Source: Clostridiaceae bacterium (GTDB lineage: Bacteria; Bacillota; Clostridia; DSM-8532). From it: 47,984 bases of DNA. This document shows, in pieces, positions 1 to 7,491 of this stretch. Made by a program: the position numbers and the translations under genes. The notes beneath the pieces were generated by a model. It did not search any database. It worked only from the letters and a program-made list of their open reading frames with translations, and had not been told where the DNA came from. The stretch is taken from assembly GCA_012719545.1 (NCBI GenBank), contig JAAYAD010000099.1:1-47984 (forward strand), in the 5' to 3' direction. The number at the start of each line of letters is the position of its first letter. The stretch's first letter is position 1.

Positions 1-99
1 AAGATAGGCAATATCCCTGTCATACAGATGTCTGGGAGGACAAACAGAACCTATTTAACACTAAGAGGTATCCAACACGGAAGCTTACTATATCGATGA
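1..99 (+). CDS. Possible C-terminal end of an unidentified protein
   Basis: Frame 1 is open from the window edge for 32 codons and stops at TGA 97-99. The translated tail ends in GIQHGSLLYR. I do not recognise the family. An open frame this short can occur by chance, so this is only a possible partial gene. The rnpB promoter begins about 55 bases downstream of the stop. Confidence 0.3.
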   Translation, partial: KIGNIPVIQMSGRTNRTYLTLRGIQHGSLLYR

Positions 100-155
100 G
101 GTACTTAATCTTTTTTCCTACAAAATGTTGACACTATCTTTCTATCAATTCCCAT

Positions 156-185
156 TTGACTTAAGCATAACATCGGGTGTAAAAT
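156..185 (+). promoter_or_regulatory. Promoter of rnpB
   Basis: TTGACT at 156-161 and TAAAAT at 180-185 are separated by 18 bases. Transcription would start near 192, just before the first P1 helix base of RNase P RNA at 204. Confidence 0.55.
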
Positions 186-203
186 GACATGATATGAATA
201 ATC

Positions 204-570
204 GAGTAGGCCGGATGGTCGCGGGCGCAGTGCTGAAAAGCCGCGCACGAGGAAAGTCCGGGCTCCATAGGGCAAAGGTGCCGGGTAATCCCCGGTGAAG
301 GCGACTTCAAGGATAGTGCAACAGAAATAAACCGCCATACCCATAGAAAGGAGCAATCCTGAAGGGTAAGGTAAGGATGGAAAGGCGAGGTAAGAGCTCA
401 CCGGCCCCACGGCGACGTGGGGTGCTCTGTAAACCCCACCTGGAGCAACACCGTGACAAGGAACATAAAGGGCGGCCCGTCCGTTCCTTAGAGGTGGCTG
501 GAGCCTTGTAGCAATACAAGGCCTAGACAGATGATCATTCAAGACAGAACCCGGCTTACAGGTCTACTCT
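204..570 (+). ncRNA. rnpB: RNase P RNA, type A
   Basis: This is the catalytic RNA of ribonuclease P, which removes 5' leaders from tRNA precursors. The hallmark conserved block GAGGAAAGTCCGGGCTCC lies at about 250-267, and the closing conserved block ACAGAACCCGGCTTACA lies at about 544-560. The ends pair to form helix P1: GAGTAGGCC at 204-212 with GGTCTACTC at 561-569. Length of about 367 nt and the early GGGCAAAGGTGCC segment fit the ancestral type A fold usual in Clostridia rather than the Bacillus type B. It has its own promoter and a strong terminator. Open frames that cross this RNA on the minus strand are not genes. Confidence 0.95.
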
Positions 571-578
571 ATATTCAT

Positions 579-633
579 AAAATCCGAGATGCTAAGGATT
601 AACCATCCTTAATATCTCGGATTTTGCTTTTTT
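579..633 (+). terminator. Rho-independent terminator of rnpB
   Basis: The arms AAAATCCGAGAT (579-590) and ATCTCGGATTTT (613-624) form a long stem. The enclosed AAGGATTAACCATCCTT forms an inner stem. A T-rich tail GCTTTTTTT follows. Confidence 0.85.
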
Positions 634-652
634 AAGGTAGATTAGTCTGGGG

Positions 653-680
653 TTGAATAATCGGAGTGATTTATTATAAT
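653..680 (+). promoter_or_regulatory. Promoter of the yjbQ-like gene
   Basis: TTGAAT (653-658) and TATAAT (675-680) have a 16-base spacer. The start codon chosen for the next gene is 45 bases downstream. Confidence 0.6.
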
Positions 681-725
681 TATCATGGACAATAATTTAA
701 CATATAAAAGTCATTGGGTGAGTAT

Positions 726-1118
726 ATGGTATATTCAGTAAAAACGTCAAAGGCTGATGAATTTATAAATATAACCGGAATTGTTGCTCAGGCTGTCAGA
801 GAAAGTGGCGTGAAAGATGGCATTGTAACAGTATTTGTCCCTCACACTACAGCCGGTGTAACAATAAATGAAAATGCTGATCCGGACGTAACGTGGGATA
901 TTTTGTACACCTTAAACAAGGTTTTCCCCGACAGAAGTGAATACAGGCATTTTGAAGGAAATTCCCATGCCCATGTGAAGGCGTCCTTAATGGGCTCCTC
1001 ATGTACCGTAATAATAGAAAATGGCCAGCTTATGCTTGGAACCTGGCAGGGAATATATTTCTGCGAGTTTGACGGGCCAAGAAACAGGAAGGTATATATA
1101 AAGGTTATGGGAAACTGA
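726..1118 (+). CDS. YjbQ family protein (UPF0047, thiamine phosphate synthase-like)
   Basis: The product is a 130-residue single-domain YjbQ/UPF0047 protein. The family signatures are visible in order: HTTAG, then NENAD, then the histidine-rich GNSHAHVKASLMG and GTWQGIYFCEFDGPR near the C-terminus. Members have been reported to complement thiamine phosphate synthase mutants weakly, but the physiological role is unsettled. ATG at 726 was preferred over an upstream TTG at 714 because GGGTGAG lies just before it and the family normally begins at this point. The gene is monocistronic and converges on ytrI with a gap of only 22 bases. Confidence 0.85.
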   Translation: MVYSVKTSKADEFINITGIVAQAVRESGVKDGIVTVFVPHTTAGVTINENADPDVTWDILYTLNKVFPDRSEYRHFEGNSHAHVKASLMGSSCTVIIENGQLMLGTWQGIYFCEFDGPRNRKVYIKVMGN

Positions 1119-1140
1119 GTTAAAAGGCAAAGCATTAAGG

Positions 1141-1617
1141 TTATATTACTTCCCTGACCCTTATCCAGAGCTTTAAAACTTCGGTTAGAACCAGTTTTTC
1201 AACGTTTAGAATAAATTCCTTATTGTTTATTTTCAGTATCCTGTTGTCAGCTATCAGTGTAATGACGTCGGCATCAATATTTCTTACCTCGTCACCCAGG
1301 AAAACCAGGTATTTCTCCTTAATGGTCTTTTCTATGGCTATTTTGTCCATGTCATCTGTTTTATCCTGGTCAAAGGTTAATATTAACTCAATATCGGTCA
1401 ACACCAGATTTCTTGAGTTAATTGCTTTCTCCAGGCTTTCAAGCTTGGCATTCTTTTCTTGTATGGTTTTTTCCAGAAGGGCGATTTTTTCATATAAGGA
1501 ATCCAATCTCAAACTGGCAATGGTGCTGATTGCGGCAGAACCAAGCAATATTCCCGCAATGGCTCCCGCGGTAAATGTAAGAGCAAATTTTATGGCTGCC
1601 TTTTTTAGTTTTGCCAT
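1141..1617 (-). CDS. ytrI: Sporulation membrane protein YtrI-like
   Basis: This 158-residue protein has one N-terminal membrane segment (about residues 8-32, rich in Ala, Gly, Ile). A charged coiled-coil-like stretch of about 40 residues follows, then a mixed C-terminal domain. The sequence alone is poorly conserved. The call rests mainly on context: it starts inside the last codons of ytrH, overlapping it by 13 bases, which is the ytrH-ytrI arrangement known in Bacillus subtilis, where the pair is expressed in the mother cell and required for efficient sporulation. An alternative is an unrelated single-pass coiled-coil protein, so the name is tentative. Confidence 0.6.
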   Translation of the reverse strand: MAKLKKAAIKFALTFTAGAIAGILLGSAAISTIASLRLDSLYEKIALLEKTIQEKNAKLESLEKAINSRNLVLTDIELILTFDQDKTDDMDKIAIEKTIKEKYLVFLGDEVRNIDADVITLIADNRILKINNKEFILNVEKLVLTEVLKLWIRVREVI

Positions 1618-1943
1618 ATCTTACTGCACCTGTAAATGAACTTAATGAAATAATAACCTGTATTTGCGCCGAATATGGCCGTAAGCACAAATAAAGCCTG
1701 TTTGATGATGGACTTGAATTCGCCCTGGAAGATACCCTTTTCAATGGCGGCAAAGGATGAAAAGGTGTCCCCTAAGGCAACGGCCATCGCCCAGATTTTT
1801 ATTCTCCCGGCAAGGTCCAGCATGGTCTTTAGTGGGGGATGATCAGTTAAAACAGCGCCCATTCCTGCAAAGATACTTGCTCCCAATACAACCCCAAAGG
1901 CAATAAAAAAGTTGTTGATTAAATTAGCAATAAAGGCAGGCAT
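1605..1943 (-). CDS. ytrH: Sporulation protein YtrH
   Basis: The product is a 112-residue membrane protein matching the length and pattern of YtrH, a sporulation membrane protein under sigma-E control in Bacillus. Visible features are an N-terminal segment NNFFIAFGVVLGASIFAGMGA, the conserved loop with DHPPLKTMLDLAGRIKIWA, a second short segment around GDTFSSF, and a C-terminal hydrophobic segment near LFVLTAIFGANTGYYFIKF. The ATG at 1943 follows GGTGAG at a suitable distance. It is the first gene of a two-gene minus-strand unit with ytrI and is divergent from folT. Presence of the pair implies that the host makes endospores. Confidence 0.85.
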   Translation of the reverse strand: MPAFIANLINNFFIAFGVVLGASIFAGMGAVLTDHPPLKTMLDLAGRIKIWAMAVALGDTFSSFAAIEKGIFQGEFKSIIKQALFVLTAIFGANTGYYFIKFIYRCSKIWQN

Positions 1944-2080
1944 AACTCACCATTGTAAAAATAAGACTCTTAAAAGGGTATGATTGCTCTTGCTGCACTA
2001 TGCATTATTTTTGATTACAAAGGAGAATGTAAATATTAAAAGTGGACAACTTTTACAAAATAAAGCGTTAAAGATTTTGT

Positions 2081-2109
2081 TTGACTAGAATACTCTCAAA
2101 AGATATAAT
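2081..2109 (+). promoter_or_regulatory. Promoter of the folT operon
   Basis: TTGACT (2081-2086) and a perfect TATAAT (2104-2109) have a 17-base spacer. The predicted start near 2116 leaves about 30 nt before the riboswitch aptamer. Confidence 0.8.
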
Positions 2110-2145
2110 TGATTGCAAAATAAATAAAATATTATGCAAAAACAG

Positions 2146-2241
2146 AACAGGCAGTTGCGCGTAAAGTGTTGGGGAATGGGAGTAGAGTCCCCAAACGAAG
2201 GGCTTAAAGGCGCCCGCGGTGCATCTGCTGCATCCGCTGTT
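2146..2241 (+). promoter_or_regulatory. THF (tetrahydrofolate) riboswitch aptamer
   Basis: The stretch matches the folT-type THF riboswitch. The conserved core GCGCGTAAAGTG is followed by the GAATGGGA segment with a clamping stem GGGG/CCCC, then AACGAAGGGC, then GCGGTGCATC and GCATCCGCT. Helix P1 can form between AACAG (2146-2150) and CTGTT (2237-2241), and P2 between GCAG and CTGC. Such RNAs bind reduced folates and repress folate transport or synthesis genes. The gene directly downstream encodes a FolT-type transporter, which agrees with the call. The ligand assignment comes from family knowledge, not from this sequence alone. Confidence 0.9.
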
Positions 2242-2299
2242 ACTACGTCTTCCTTTCTGTTTGGAATAGTAGCAGTATGGATTGCATAAGAAAGGAGAC
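2237..2299 (+). promoter_or_regulatory. Riboswitch expression platform with anti-SD and anti-anti-SD
   Basis: GTCTTCCTTTCT at 2247-2258 is complementary to the folT ribosome binding site region AGAAAGGAGAC at 2289-2299, so it can act as an anti-SD. CTGTTACT at 2237-2244 includes the 3' side of P1 and can pair instead with AGTAGCAG at 2268-2275, which would enclose the anti-SD. Inferred logic: ligand holds P1 and frees the anti-SD to hide the ribosome site (off); without ligand the competing hairpin traps the anti-SD (on). No terminator U-run was seen, so control looks translational. Confidence 0.6.
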
Positions 2300-2302
2300 A
2301 CT

Positions 2303-3115
2303 ATGGAAAAAACAAGTCAAATCAAATCCACATCTCAAAGGTCCCATCTCACAAGAAAAATCATTCTCACGGCTCTTTTTATTGGTCTTGCAGTTGCGGT
2401 ACGAAGCTTCAGTACAATGATTTATTTTCTTGGAGCGCCAGGAATGCGGATAAGTTTATCTCCGGTTTTCTCAAGAATGCCTGCAATTTTGTTCGGCCCC
2501 TTGTACGGCGGTATTGCGGGTGGAATTACAGATATTCTTGGATATTTTGTTAAGATGGAAGGAGCTTTTATTCCTTTTCTTACGGTTACAGCCATTTTAG
2601 GCGGAGTTCTATCGGGATTTCTTTGGAATCTGTTTAAGAACGCAGATACAATAAGCCTTCAGAAGTGGCTCAGGATAGTTTTTATAATAATTGGAGCAGT
2701 TGGCCTTTTCAATTTTTTAAACGAAAAATTATTGCCCAATGGCGCTGTTGCAGGGCTTCTTGAAAAAGCAGGCAAGTACAAGGATTTTCTTACCCTGGGG
2801 CTTATTGCCGTTTCAATTATAGGCATTATGCTTCTTGTACTGGATTATGCAGTTAAGAAAAAGTTTCCACAGGCAGCCATAAATAAATATTACTTAAAGA
2901 TACTTCTTCCCTTTGGTTTGTCAGGCTTGATAGTTACCATTCTCAATACCTATATTTTGAGAATATACATTCCTCAGCTTGGGAAAATTGCTTTTGGGCT
3001 GCTTCTTATACCAAGAGTGGTGGAAGAAATATTGGTGATGGTTGTTCACAGCTATCTTTCATCCTTCCTCCTTGCCATATATGATCGATATAACAAAAAT
3101 GAAAGCCCTCAATAA
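2303..3115 (+). CDS. folT: Folate ECF transporter S component (FolT-like)
   Basis: The product is a 270-residue, strongly hydrophobic S component that would capture folate and couple to the shared EcfA/A'/T module, whose genes are not in this window. The N-terminal half has the family pattern, including the segments MRISLSPVFSRMPAILFGPLYGG and GITDILGYF. ATG 2303 was chosen because AAAGGAG ends 5 bases before it; a TTG at 2282 precedes the ribosome site and would disrupt it. The upstream THF riboswitch supports the substrate. At 270 residues it is longer than typical folate S components, with an extra hydrophobic block at about residues 125-185. The next gene starts 6 bases after its stop. 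Confidence 0.85.
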   Translation: MEKTSQIKSTSQRSHLTRKIILTALFIGLAVAVRSFSTMIYFLGAPGMRISLSPVFSRMPAILFGPLYGGIAGGITDILGYFVKMEGAFIPFLTVTAILGGVLSGFLWNLFKNADTISLQKWLRIVFIIIGAVGLFNFLNEKLLPNGAVAGLLEKAGKYKDFLTLGLIAVSIIGIMLLVLDYAVKKKFPQAAINKYYLKILLPFGLSGLIVTILNTYILRIYIPQLGKIAFGLLLIPRVVEEILVMVVHSYLSSFLLAIYDRYNKNESPQ

Positions 3116-3121
3116 ATTGAT

Positions 3122-3826
3122 ATGACAAATAGAATTGCTGATTTTTCATGGGATGGGTTCACACTTAAAATCATAGCCATAACTGCTATGGCACTGGACC
3201 ATATAGGTGCCGTATTCTTCCCTCATATTCTTTCTTTAAGGTTGATTGGAAGAATTTCGGCGCCTATTATGGCCTTTTTCATTTCAGAGGGCTATACAAA
3301 GACGAGAAATATAAGAAGGTATATGTTAAGGCTCTTTGTATTTGCACTATTAAGCATGGTTCCATATTATCTTGTCTTTGGAAGGTCACCATTCAATATT
3401 CTGTTTGATCTTCTTTTGGGATTAATTATTATCTTTTTAACCGACAGGGTTAAAGAGGATTATTGTAAATGGGGCATTGTACTATTAGGCACAATAATTG
3501 CATTTCTTCTTGGAACTGACGGAAGAATGGGGATAAGCGCCCTTGTTTATTTGTTTTATCGGTTTAAAAATGATATAAAAGCTTTAGTTTTGTCCATGTC
3601 AATACTATATGTTTGCCCTATGGTATTGATGGTTTTGTACTCTGCGGTAAATTTAAACGCTCTGCCTCAAAGCATAGGTTTTTGGCTTCATCCATTCTCC
3701 CTTTTATCCCTGCCGCTTATTTGGGGCTATAATGGAGAGAGGGGAAGGAACCTCAAATACCTGTTTTATATCTTTTATCCAGCCCATCTTGTAATTTTAT
3801 ACGGTATTATGAATGTAATACGTTAA
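3122..3826 (+). CDS. TraX family membrane protein
   Basis: The product is 234 residues with about seven hydrophobic segments. It begins with the TraX-type signature LKIIAITAMALDHIGAVFF and continues with LIGRISAPIMAFFISEGY and a charged RNIRRYMLRLF loop. The founding member, TraX of the F plasmid, acetylates pilin, but chromosomal relatives in Firmicutes are common and their substrates are unknown; they belong to the wider acyltransferase-like membrane fold. No conjugation gene is nearby, so a role in pilin modification is unlikely. It lies 6 bases after folT and is probably co-transcribed and under the same riboswitch-controlled promoter, although translation should be independent. Confidence 0.8.
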   Translation: MTNRIADFSWDGFTLKIIAITAMALDHIGAVFFPHILSLRLIGRISAPIMAFFISEGYTKTRNIRRYMLRLFVFALLSMVPYYLVFGRSPFNILFDLLLGLIIIFLTDRVKEDYCKWGIVLLGTIIAFLLGTDGRMGISALVYLFYRFKNDIKALVLSMSILYVCPMVLMVLYSAVNLNALPQSIGFWLHPFSLLSLPLIWGYNGERGRNLKYLFYIFYPAHLVILYGIMNVIR

Positions 3827-3912
3827 TATATAATTGCCAGTATTATTGATGTGAAGTTAAAAGAATCAACAATACTTACTGTCCACACGGAAAATAAGCC
3901 TTTAATAGAGTA

Positions 3913-3950
3913 AAAAGGCTGCCTCTGAATTTTGAGACAGCCTTTTATTA
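3913..3950. terminator. Shared bidirectional terminator between traX-like gene and hppA
   Basis: AAAAGGCTGCCTC (3913-3925) pairs with GAGACAGCCTTTT (3934-3946) with one mismatch. T-rich sequence follows on both strands, so it can end the plus-strand folT operon and the minus-strand pyrophosphatase transcript. Confidence 0.8.
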
Positions 3951-3983
3951 TAAATAGATTCCTCTTTAAATCATTTTAATTCA

Positions 3984-6098
3984 TTAGAAAATTGAGAACT
4001 GAAGGAATATGGTAGCCAGGATTGAGGATACAAGTGAAACAACGGTAATCTGAGTGTTGATTGAAGGACCTGCGGTATCCTTGAAAGGATCGCCTACGGT
4101 ATCGCCTACAACGGCTGCCTTATGTGTAGCTGAACCCTTTCCGCCGTGGTTTCCTGCTTCAACAAACTTCTTGGCATTGTCCCAGAGTCCGCCTGCGTTG
4201 GACATAAGAAGAGCAAGGAGCAGACCTGATGCGATATTTCCTGTTAAGAATCCGCCAATTGCCTCAGCGCCGCCAATAAATCCTACAACTATGGTAGAGA
4301 GAATCGCAAAGGCACCAGCAGGGAGAAGTTCTCTGATTGAACCTGTGGTGGCAATATCTATACACTTGTCATAGTCAGGCTTAACACCCTCTTTGCCTTC
4401 TTTAAGACCGGGGATGGTATCAAACTGGCGATGGATTTCGGCAACCATTCTCTGAGCATTCTTATCAACGCCAAGCATCAGCATGGCTGAGAATACTGCC
4501 GGAATGGCAACACCAACGATGAGACCAAAGAAAACTGTGGGGTTCATGATATCAAAGTTATCTATAAACCTGGCTCCTTCGGAAGCTAAACCAAGGGTTC
4601 TTGCAGCTTCGTTAACTTCACTCATGAATGCACCCAGAAGGGAGATAACGGTGAGACCCGCAGCACTGATGGAGAAACCTTTGGTAACAGCCTTAACTGT
4701 ATTTCCGGCTGAATCCAGCTCGTCGGAGATAGCAATAACTTCTTCGCCAAGACCGCCCATTTCTGCAAGACCACGGGAGTTGTCAACAATTGGGCCGTAT
4801 GCGTCGTTGGAGATAATCATACCAACTATTGAAAGCATTCCGAGAGCTGCCATGGAAACACCAAACATTCCGTATTCGGCAGCCAATCCGCTTTCAGCTC
4901 CCAGGGGTGCGCAAATGTTGAAAGCCAACAGAGCTGAAAGAGCTATACCGATAAGTGAAGGAAGCGCGCTTAACAATGCGTATGAAAAACCTGAGAGAAT
5001 TGTAAATGCAGGACCATTCTTTGAAGCGCTTGCAACCTGGTGCACAGGAGGCTTTGCGTCATTGGTAAAGTAGTCGGAAGTAATACCGATAATTGTACCA
5101 ACAATGAGTCCTACTGCAGTAGCACCCCAAATACGCCATTCAAAACCAAACACGTATGTGGAAAGTGCGGTCAGTACTGCAAAAATAGCAGTGGTTACAT
5201 AAGTTGAGCTGTTAAGAGCCTTGCTGGGATCTCCGCTCTTGCCAATACGTGCAGTAGCAACACCTATAATGGAAGAGAGAAGTCCGATTGCAGCATAGGC
5301 AAATACCATTTTAACGTTGTTTCCGTATACGCCGCCTAACGAAGTTGCCATAACCAGAGCAGCAGCCATAGAAGCTACGTTTGAGTCAAAGAGGTCAGCA
5401 CCCATACCTGCTACGTCACCGACATTGTCACCAACGTTGTCGGCTATAACGGCAGGGTTTCTGGGATCGTCTTCATCAATGCCCATTTCAACCTTACCAA
5501 CAAGGTCAGCGCTGATGTCGGCAGTCTTGGTGAAAATACCGCCGCCTGCCTTTGCAAAGAGGGCAAGGGAGCTAGCGCCAAAGCTGAAGCCAAGAACTGC
5601 GGAAGCGTCACCTGTGAGCATGAGTACCAGGGTAACACCCAATAAGCTGGTGCCCACAACTGCCATACCCATTACAGCACCGCCGCGGAATCCTACCATA
5701 AAAGCAGGCTTAATACCTTTCTGTGCGGCTTCGGCAGATTTCATGTTGGCAATGGTTGCAATTTGAATACCTATTTTGCCAGCGAGCGCGGAGAAAGCAG
5801 TTCCAACTATATATGAAACAGCCATCCATATGTTTTCGGAGAAGCTGCCAGTCCATATTGGTCTTGGTAAAAAGATCAAGATCAATGCTGCTGCAACAGC
5901 TGTGAAGCGTGCCAAAACCAGGTACTCGCGTCTTAAGAAGGTGTTGGCACCCTGTCTGATATACTCGCCGATTTCAGCAATACGGGCATTTGAAGAAGGT
6001 TGAGATTTTACCCAGGTGTATAACCATGCAGCTACACCAAGGGCCAATGCAGAGATGAGAATAGCAATGACTTGGATTGCTTGAACTGAAAGTTGCAT
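3984..6098 (-). CDS. hppA: Membrane-bound proton-translocating pyrophosphatase
   Basis: This 704-residue protein has about 16 membrane segments and would couple pyrophosphate hydrolysis to ion pumping across the cytoplasmic membrane. The catalytic segments are intact: ADLVGKVEMGIDEDDPRNPA with the following NVGDNVGDVAGMGADLFDS, and C-terminal NAKKFVEAG plus GDTVGDPFKDTAGPS. The diagnostic segment reads GNTVKAVTKGF; Lys and Thr at these two positions are typical of K+-independent proton pumps, whereas K+-dependent enzymes have Ala there. That assignment is inference from family rules. A GGGGG ribosome site precedes ATG 6098, and the gene has its own promoter at 6148-6176. Confidence 0.95.
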   Translation of the reverse strand: MQLSVQAIQVIAILISALALGVAAWLYTWVKSQPSSNARIAEIGEYIRQGANTFLRREYLVLARFTAVAAALILIFLPRPIWTGSFSENIWMAVSYIVGTAFSALAGKIGIQIATIANMKSAEAAQKGIKPAFMVGFRGGAVMGMAVVGTSLLGVTLVLMLTGDASAVLGFSFGASSLALFAKAGGGIFTKTADISADLVGKVEMGIDEDDPRNPAVIADNVGDNVGDVAGMGADLFDSNVASMAAALVMATSLGGVYGNNVKMVFAYAAIGLLSSIIGVATARIGKSGDPSKALNSSTYVTTAIFAVLTALSTYVFGFEWRIWGATAVGLIVGTIIGITSDYFTNDAKPPVHQVASASKNGPAFTILSGFSYALLSALPSLIGIALSALLAFNICAPLGAESGLAAEYGMFGVSMAALGMLSIVGMIISNDAYGPIVDNSRGLAEMGGLGEEVIAISDELDSAGNTVKAVTKGFSISAAGLTVISLLGAFMSEVNEAARTLGLASEGARFIDNFDIMNPTVFFGLIVGVAIPAVFSAMLMLGVDKNAQRMVAEIHRQFDTIPGLKEGKEGVKPDYDKCIDIATTGSIRELLPAGAFAILSTIVVGFIGGAEAIGGFLTGNIASGLLLALLMSNAGGLWDNAKKFVEAGNHGGKGSATHKAAVVGDTVGDPFKDTAGPSINTQITVVSLVSSILATIFLQFSIF

Positions 6099-6147
6099 TA
6101 TAAGACCCCCTTATATTATAAAGTCCGTTAAAGGCGTTTTCCTATAA

Positions 6148-6176
6148 ATTGTACTATATTGTCAGAAAATATTCAA
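6148..6176 (-). promoter_or_regulatory. Promoter of hppA
   Basis: On the minus strand TTGAAT (6176-6171) and TACAAT (6153-6148) have a 17-base spacer, giving a leader of about 45 nt. Confidence 0.6.
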
Positions 6177-6275
6177 TTATTACAAGGATATATTATTAAA
6201 TATGCCCAAATTTAGCTGGTCAATATTAATATGTCTGGTTTATTTTTGAAAATCGATGATATCACACATATTTTA

Positions 6276-6304
6276 TTGATTTTTTTCGCTGTCTGAAACA
6301 TAAT
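6276..6304 (+). promoter_or_regulatory. Promoter of tcdA
   Basis: TTGATT (6276-6281) and CATAAT (6299-6304) have a 17-base spacer, upstream of the AGAGGAG ribosome site and ATG 6377. Confidence 0.5.
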
Positions 6305-6376
6305 GTAATAGTTATAAACAGAAATATAGCTTTTGCTGATTGTATAAAAATACATGAACAGAAAGAGGAGAATTTT

Positions 6377-7150
6377 ATGCTGCATGAGTTTTCAAGAACT
6401 GAGCTTCTGATTGGAAAGGAAGGTCTTGAAAAGTTAAAGAACAGTAAAGTAGCCATTTTTGGAATTGGAGGAGTGGGTTCCTTTGTTGTGGAAGGTCTTG
6501 TCCGTGCTGGCGTAGGCAAATTTGTGCTGGTGGATGATGATTTGATTTGCCTTACAAATATCAACCGTCAGCTTCATGCCACCCGTAAAACTGTGGGCAA
6601 GGCGAAAGTGGACATCATGAAGGAGCGTATCCTTGAAATAAACCCAAAAGCCCAGGTTGAGACATATAGAACATTTTATCTTCCTGAATGTGCGGACCAG
6701 CTCATTAAGGATGATTATGACTATATAGTGGATGCGGTTGATACCGTAACTGCTAAGATAGATCTTGTGGTGCAGGCAAAAAAGAGGGGAATTCCAGTAA
6801 TCAGCTGTATGGGAGCAGGCAATAAGATGGATCCTACCCGCTTTGTTGTAACCGATGTTTTTAAGACATCAGTGGATCCTTTGGCCAAGGTAATGCGTAA
6901 AGAGTTGAGACAAAGGGGCATTGATTCCTTAAAGGTGGTCTATTCAACCGAACCGCCATTAAAACCTCTAGTTAGTGAAGACAACAGCTGTGCAAACCAC
7001 TGCATCTGTCCAAAGGGAACCCAAAGAACATGTACCATCCGAAACCAGATACCCGGCAGCATTTCCTTTGTTCCATCGGTGGCAGGGCTTATAATTGCCG
7101 GCGAGGTTATAAAGGATCTTATTGGCTATAACAAAGATATAAAGGAATAA
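6377..7150 (+). CDS. tcdA: tRNA threonylcarbamoyladenosine dehydratase (TcdA/CsdL family)
   Basis: This 257-residue E1-like enzyme would use ATP to cyclise the tRNA modification t6A to ct6A. The nucleotide-binding loop FGIGGVGSFVVEGLVRAGVG is at about residues 30-50. It is followed by the VDDDLICLTNINRQ and VGKAK motifs of the ThiF/MoeB fold, and DAVDTVTAK near residue 120. The C-terminal part carries a cysteine-rich NHCICPKGTQRTC segment and PGSISFVPSVAGL, which are typical of clostridial members. The ribosome site AGAGGAG precedes ATG 6377. It stands alone; the sulfur-metabolism genes start 340 bases downstream behind a terminator. Confidence 0.9.
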   Translation: MLHEFSRTELLIGKEGLEKLKNSKVAIFGIGGVGSFVVEGLVRAGVGKFVLVDDDLICLTNINRQLHATRKTVGKAKVDIMKERILEINPKAQVETYRTFYLPECADQLIKDDYDYIVDAVDTVTAKIDLVVQAKKRGIPVISCMGAGNKMDPTRFVVTDVFKTSVDPLAKVMRKELRQRGIDSLKVVYSTEPPLKPLVSEDNSCANHCICPKGTQRTCTIRNQIPGSISFVPSVAGLIIAGEVIKDLIGYNKDIKE

Positions 7151-7269
7151 AACATATAAGATATATTAAATACAAGTAACACGGTATAAATAAGTCTTGA
7201 TGTATGACCTGACATCAGGCGGTATAAACAGGCTTTTATATCGGCGCAGATTAACATGACCTAAAAAGA

Positions 7270-7324
7270 AAAGGCAGGTTAAAGACATGGTATCAACCCA
7301 AAAAGTCTTTAAGACCTGCCTTTA
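7270..7324 (+). terminator. Terminator downstream of tcdA
   Basis: AAGGCAGGTTAAAGAC (7271-7286) pairs with GTCTTTAAGACCTGCCTTT (7305-7323) as a long, slightly bulged stem. The A-run on its left and T-run on its right would let it work in both directions. Confidence 0.7.
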
Positions 7325-7419
7325 GCTTTATTTGCGAGGTTGCTGCCAAGACTTACCTAAAGCTATTTCATAATCCTTTTTAAACATATAAAAACTCTTG
7401 TATCTTGGCAATTTATGTA

Positions 7420-7448
7420 TTGACATCATTAATATATGGGTGTATATT
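7420..7448 (+). promoter_or_regulatory. Promoter of the Rrf2/CymR gene
   Basis: A perfect TTGACA (7420-7425) and TATATT (7443-7448) have a 17-base spacer. Transcription would begin near 7455, just before the ATAGGAATACT motif at 7461-7471. Confidence 0.75.
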
Positions 7449-7460
7449 ATAACAAAACAA

Positions 7461-7471
7461 ATAGGAATACT
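7461..7471 (-). promoter_or_regulatory. Candidate CymR operator at cymR
   Basis: Read on the minus strand this is AGTATTCCTAT. It matches the AGTATTCCGAT upstream of cysK at 10 of 11 positions. Its position just after the predicted transcription start would suit autorepression. The link to CymR is inference. Confidence 0.4.
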
Positions 7472-7491
7472 AATAATTACGGGAGGAAGCT

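Larger units (their letters stand above)
7151..7491. other. Intergenic region between tcdA and cymR
   Basis: It contains the terminator at 7270-7324, the cymR promoter at 7420-7448 and an ATAGGAATACT motif at 7461-7471. The rest (7151-7265) has two loosely similar CGGTATAAA stretches and no open frame or structured RNA that I recognise. Confidence 0.6.

Noticed and set aside
105..542. Open frames on the minus strand across 105-542
   Set aside because: They lie antisense to RNase P RNA and have no protein-like composition.
2068..2301. Minus-strand open frame of 77 codons
   Set aside because: It covers the folT promoter and THF riboswitch; the conserved RNA explains the sequence.
3122..3826. 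Conjugative element suggested by a TraX-like protein
   Set aside because: No relaxase, coupling protein or other transfer gene is present; isolated chromosomal TraX relatives are common.
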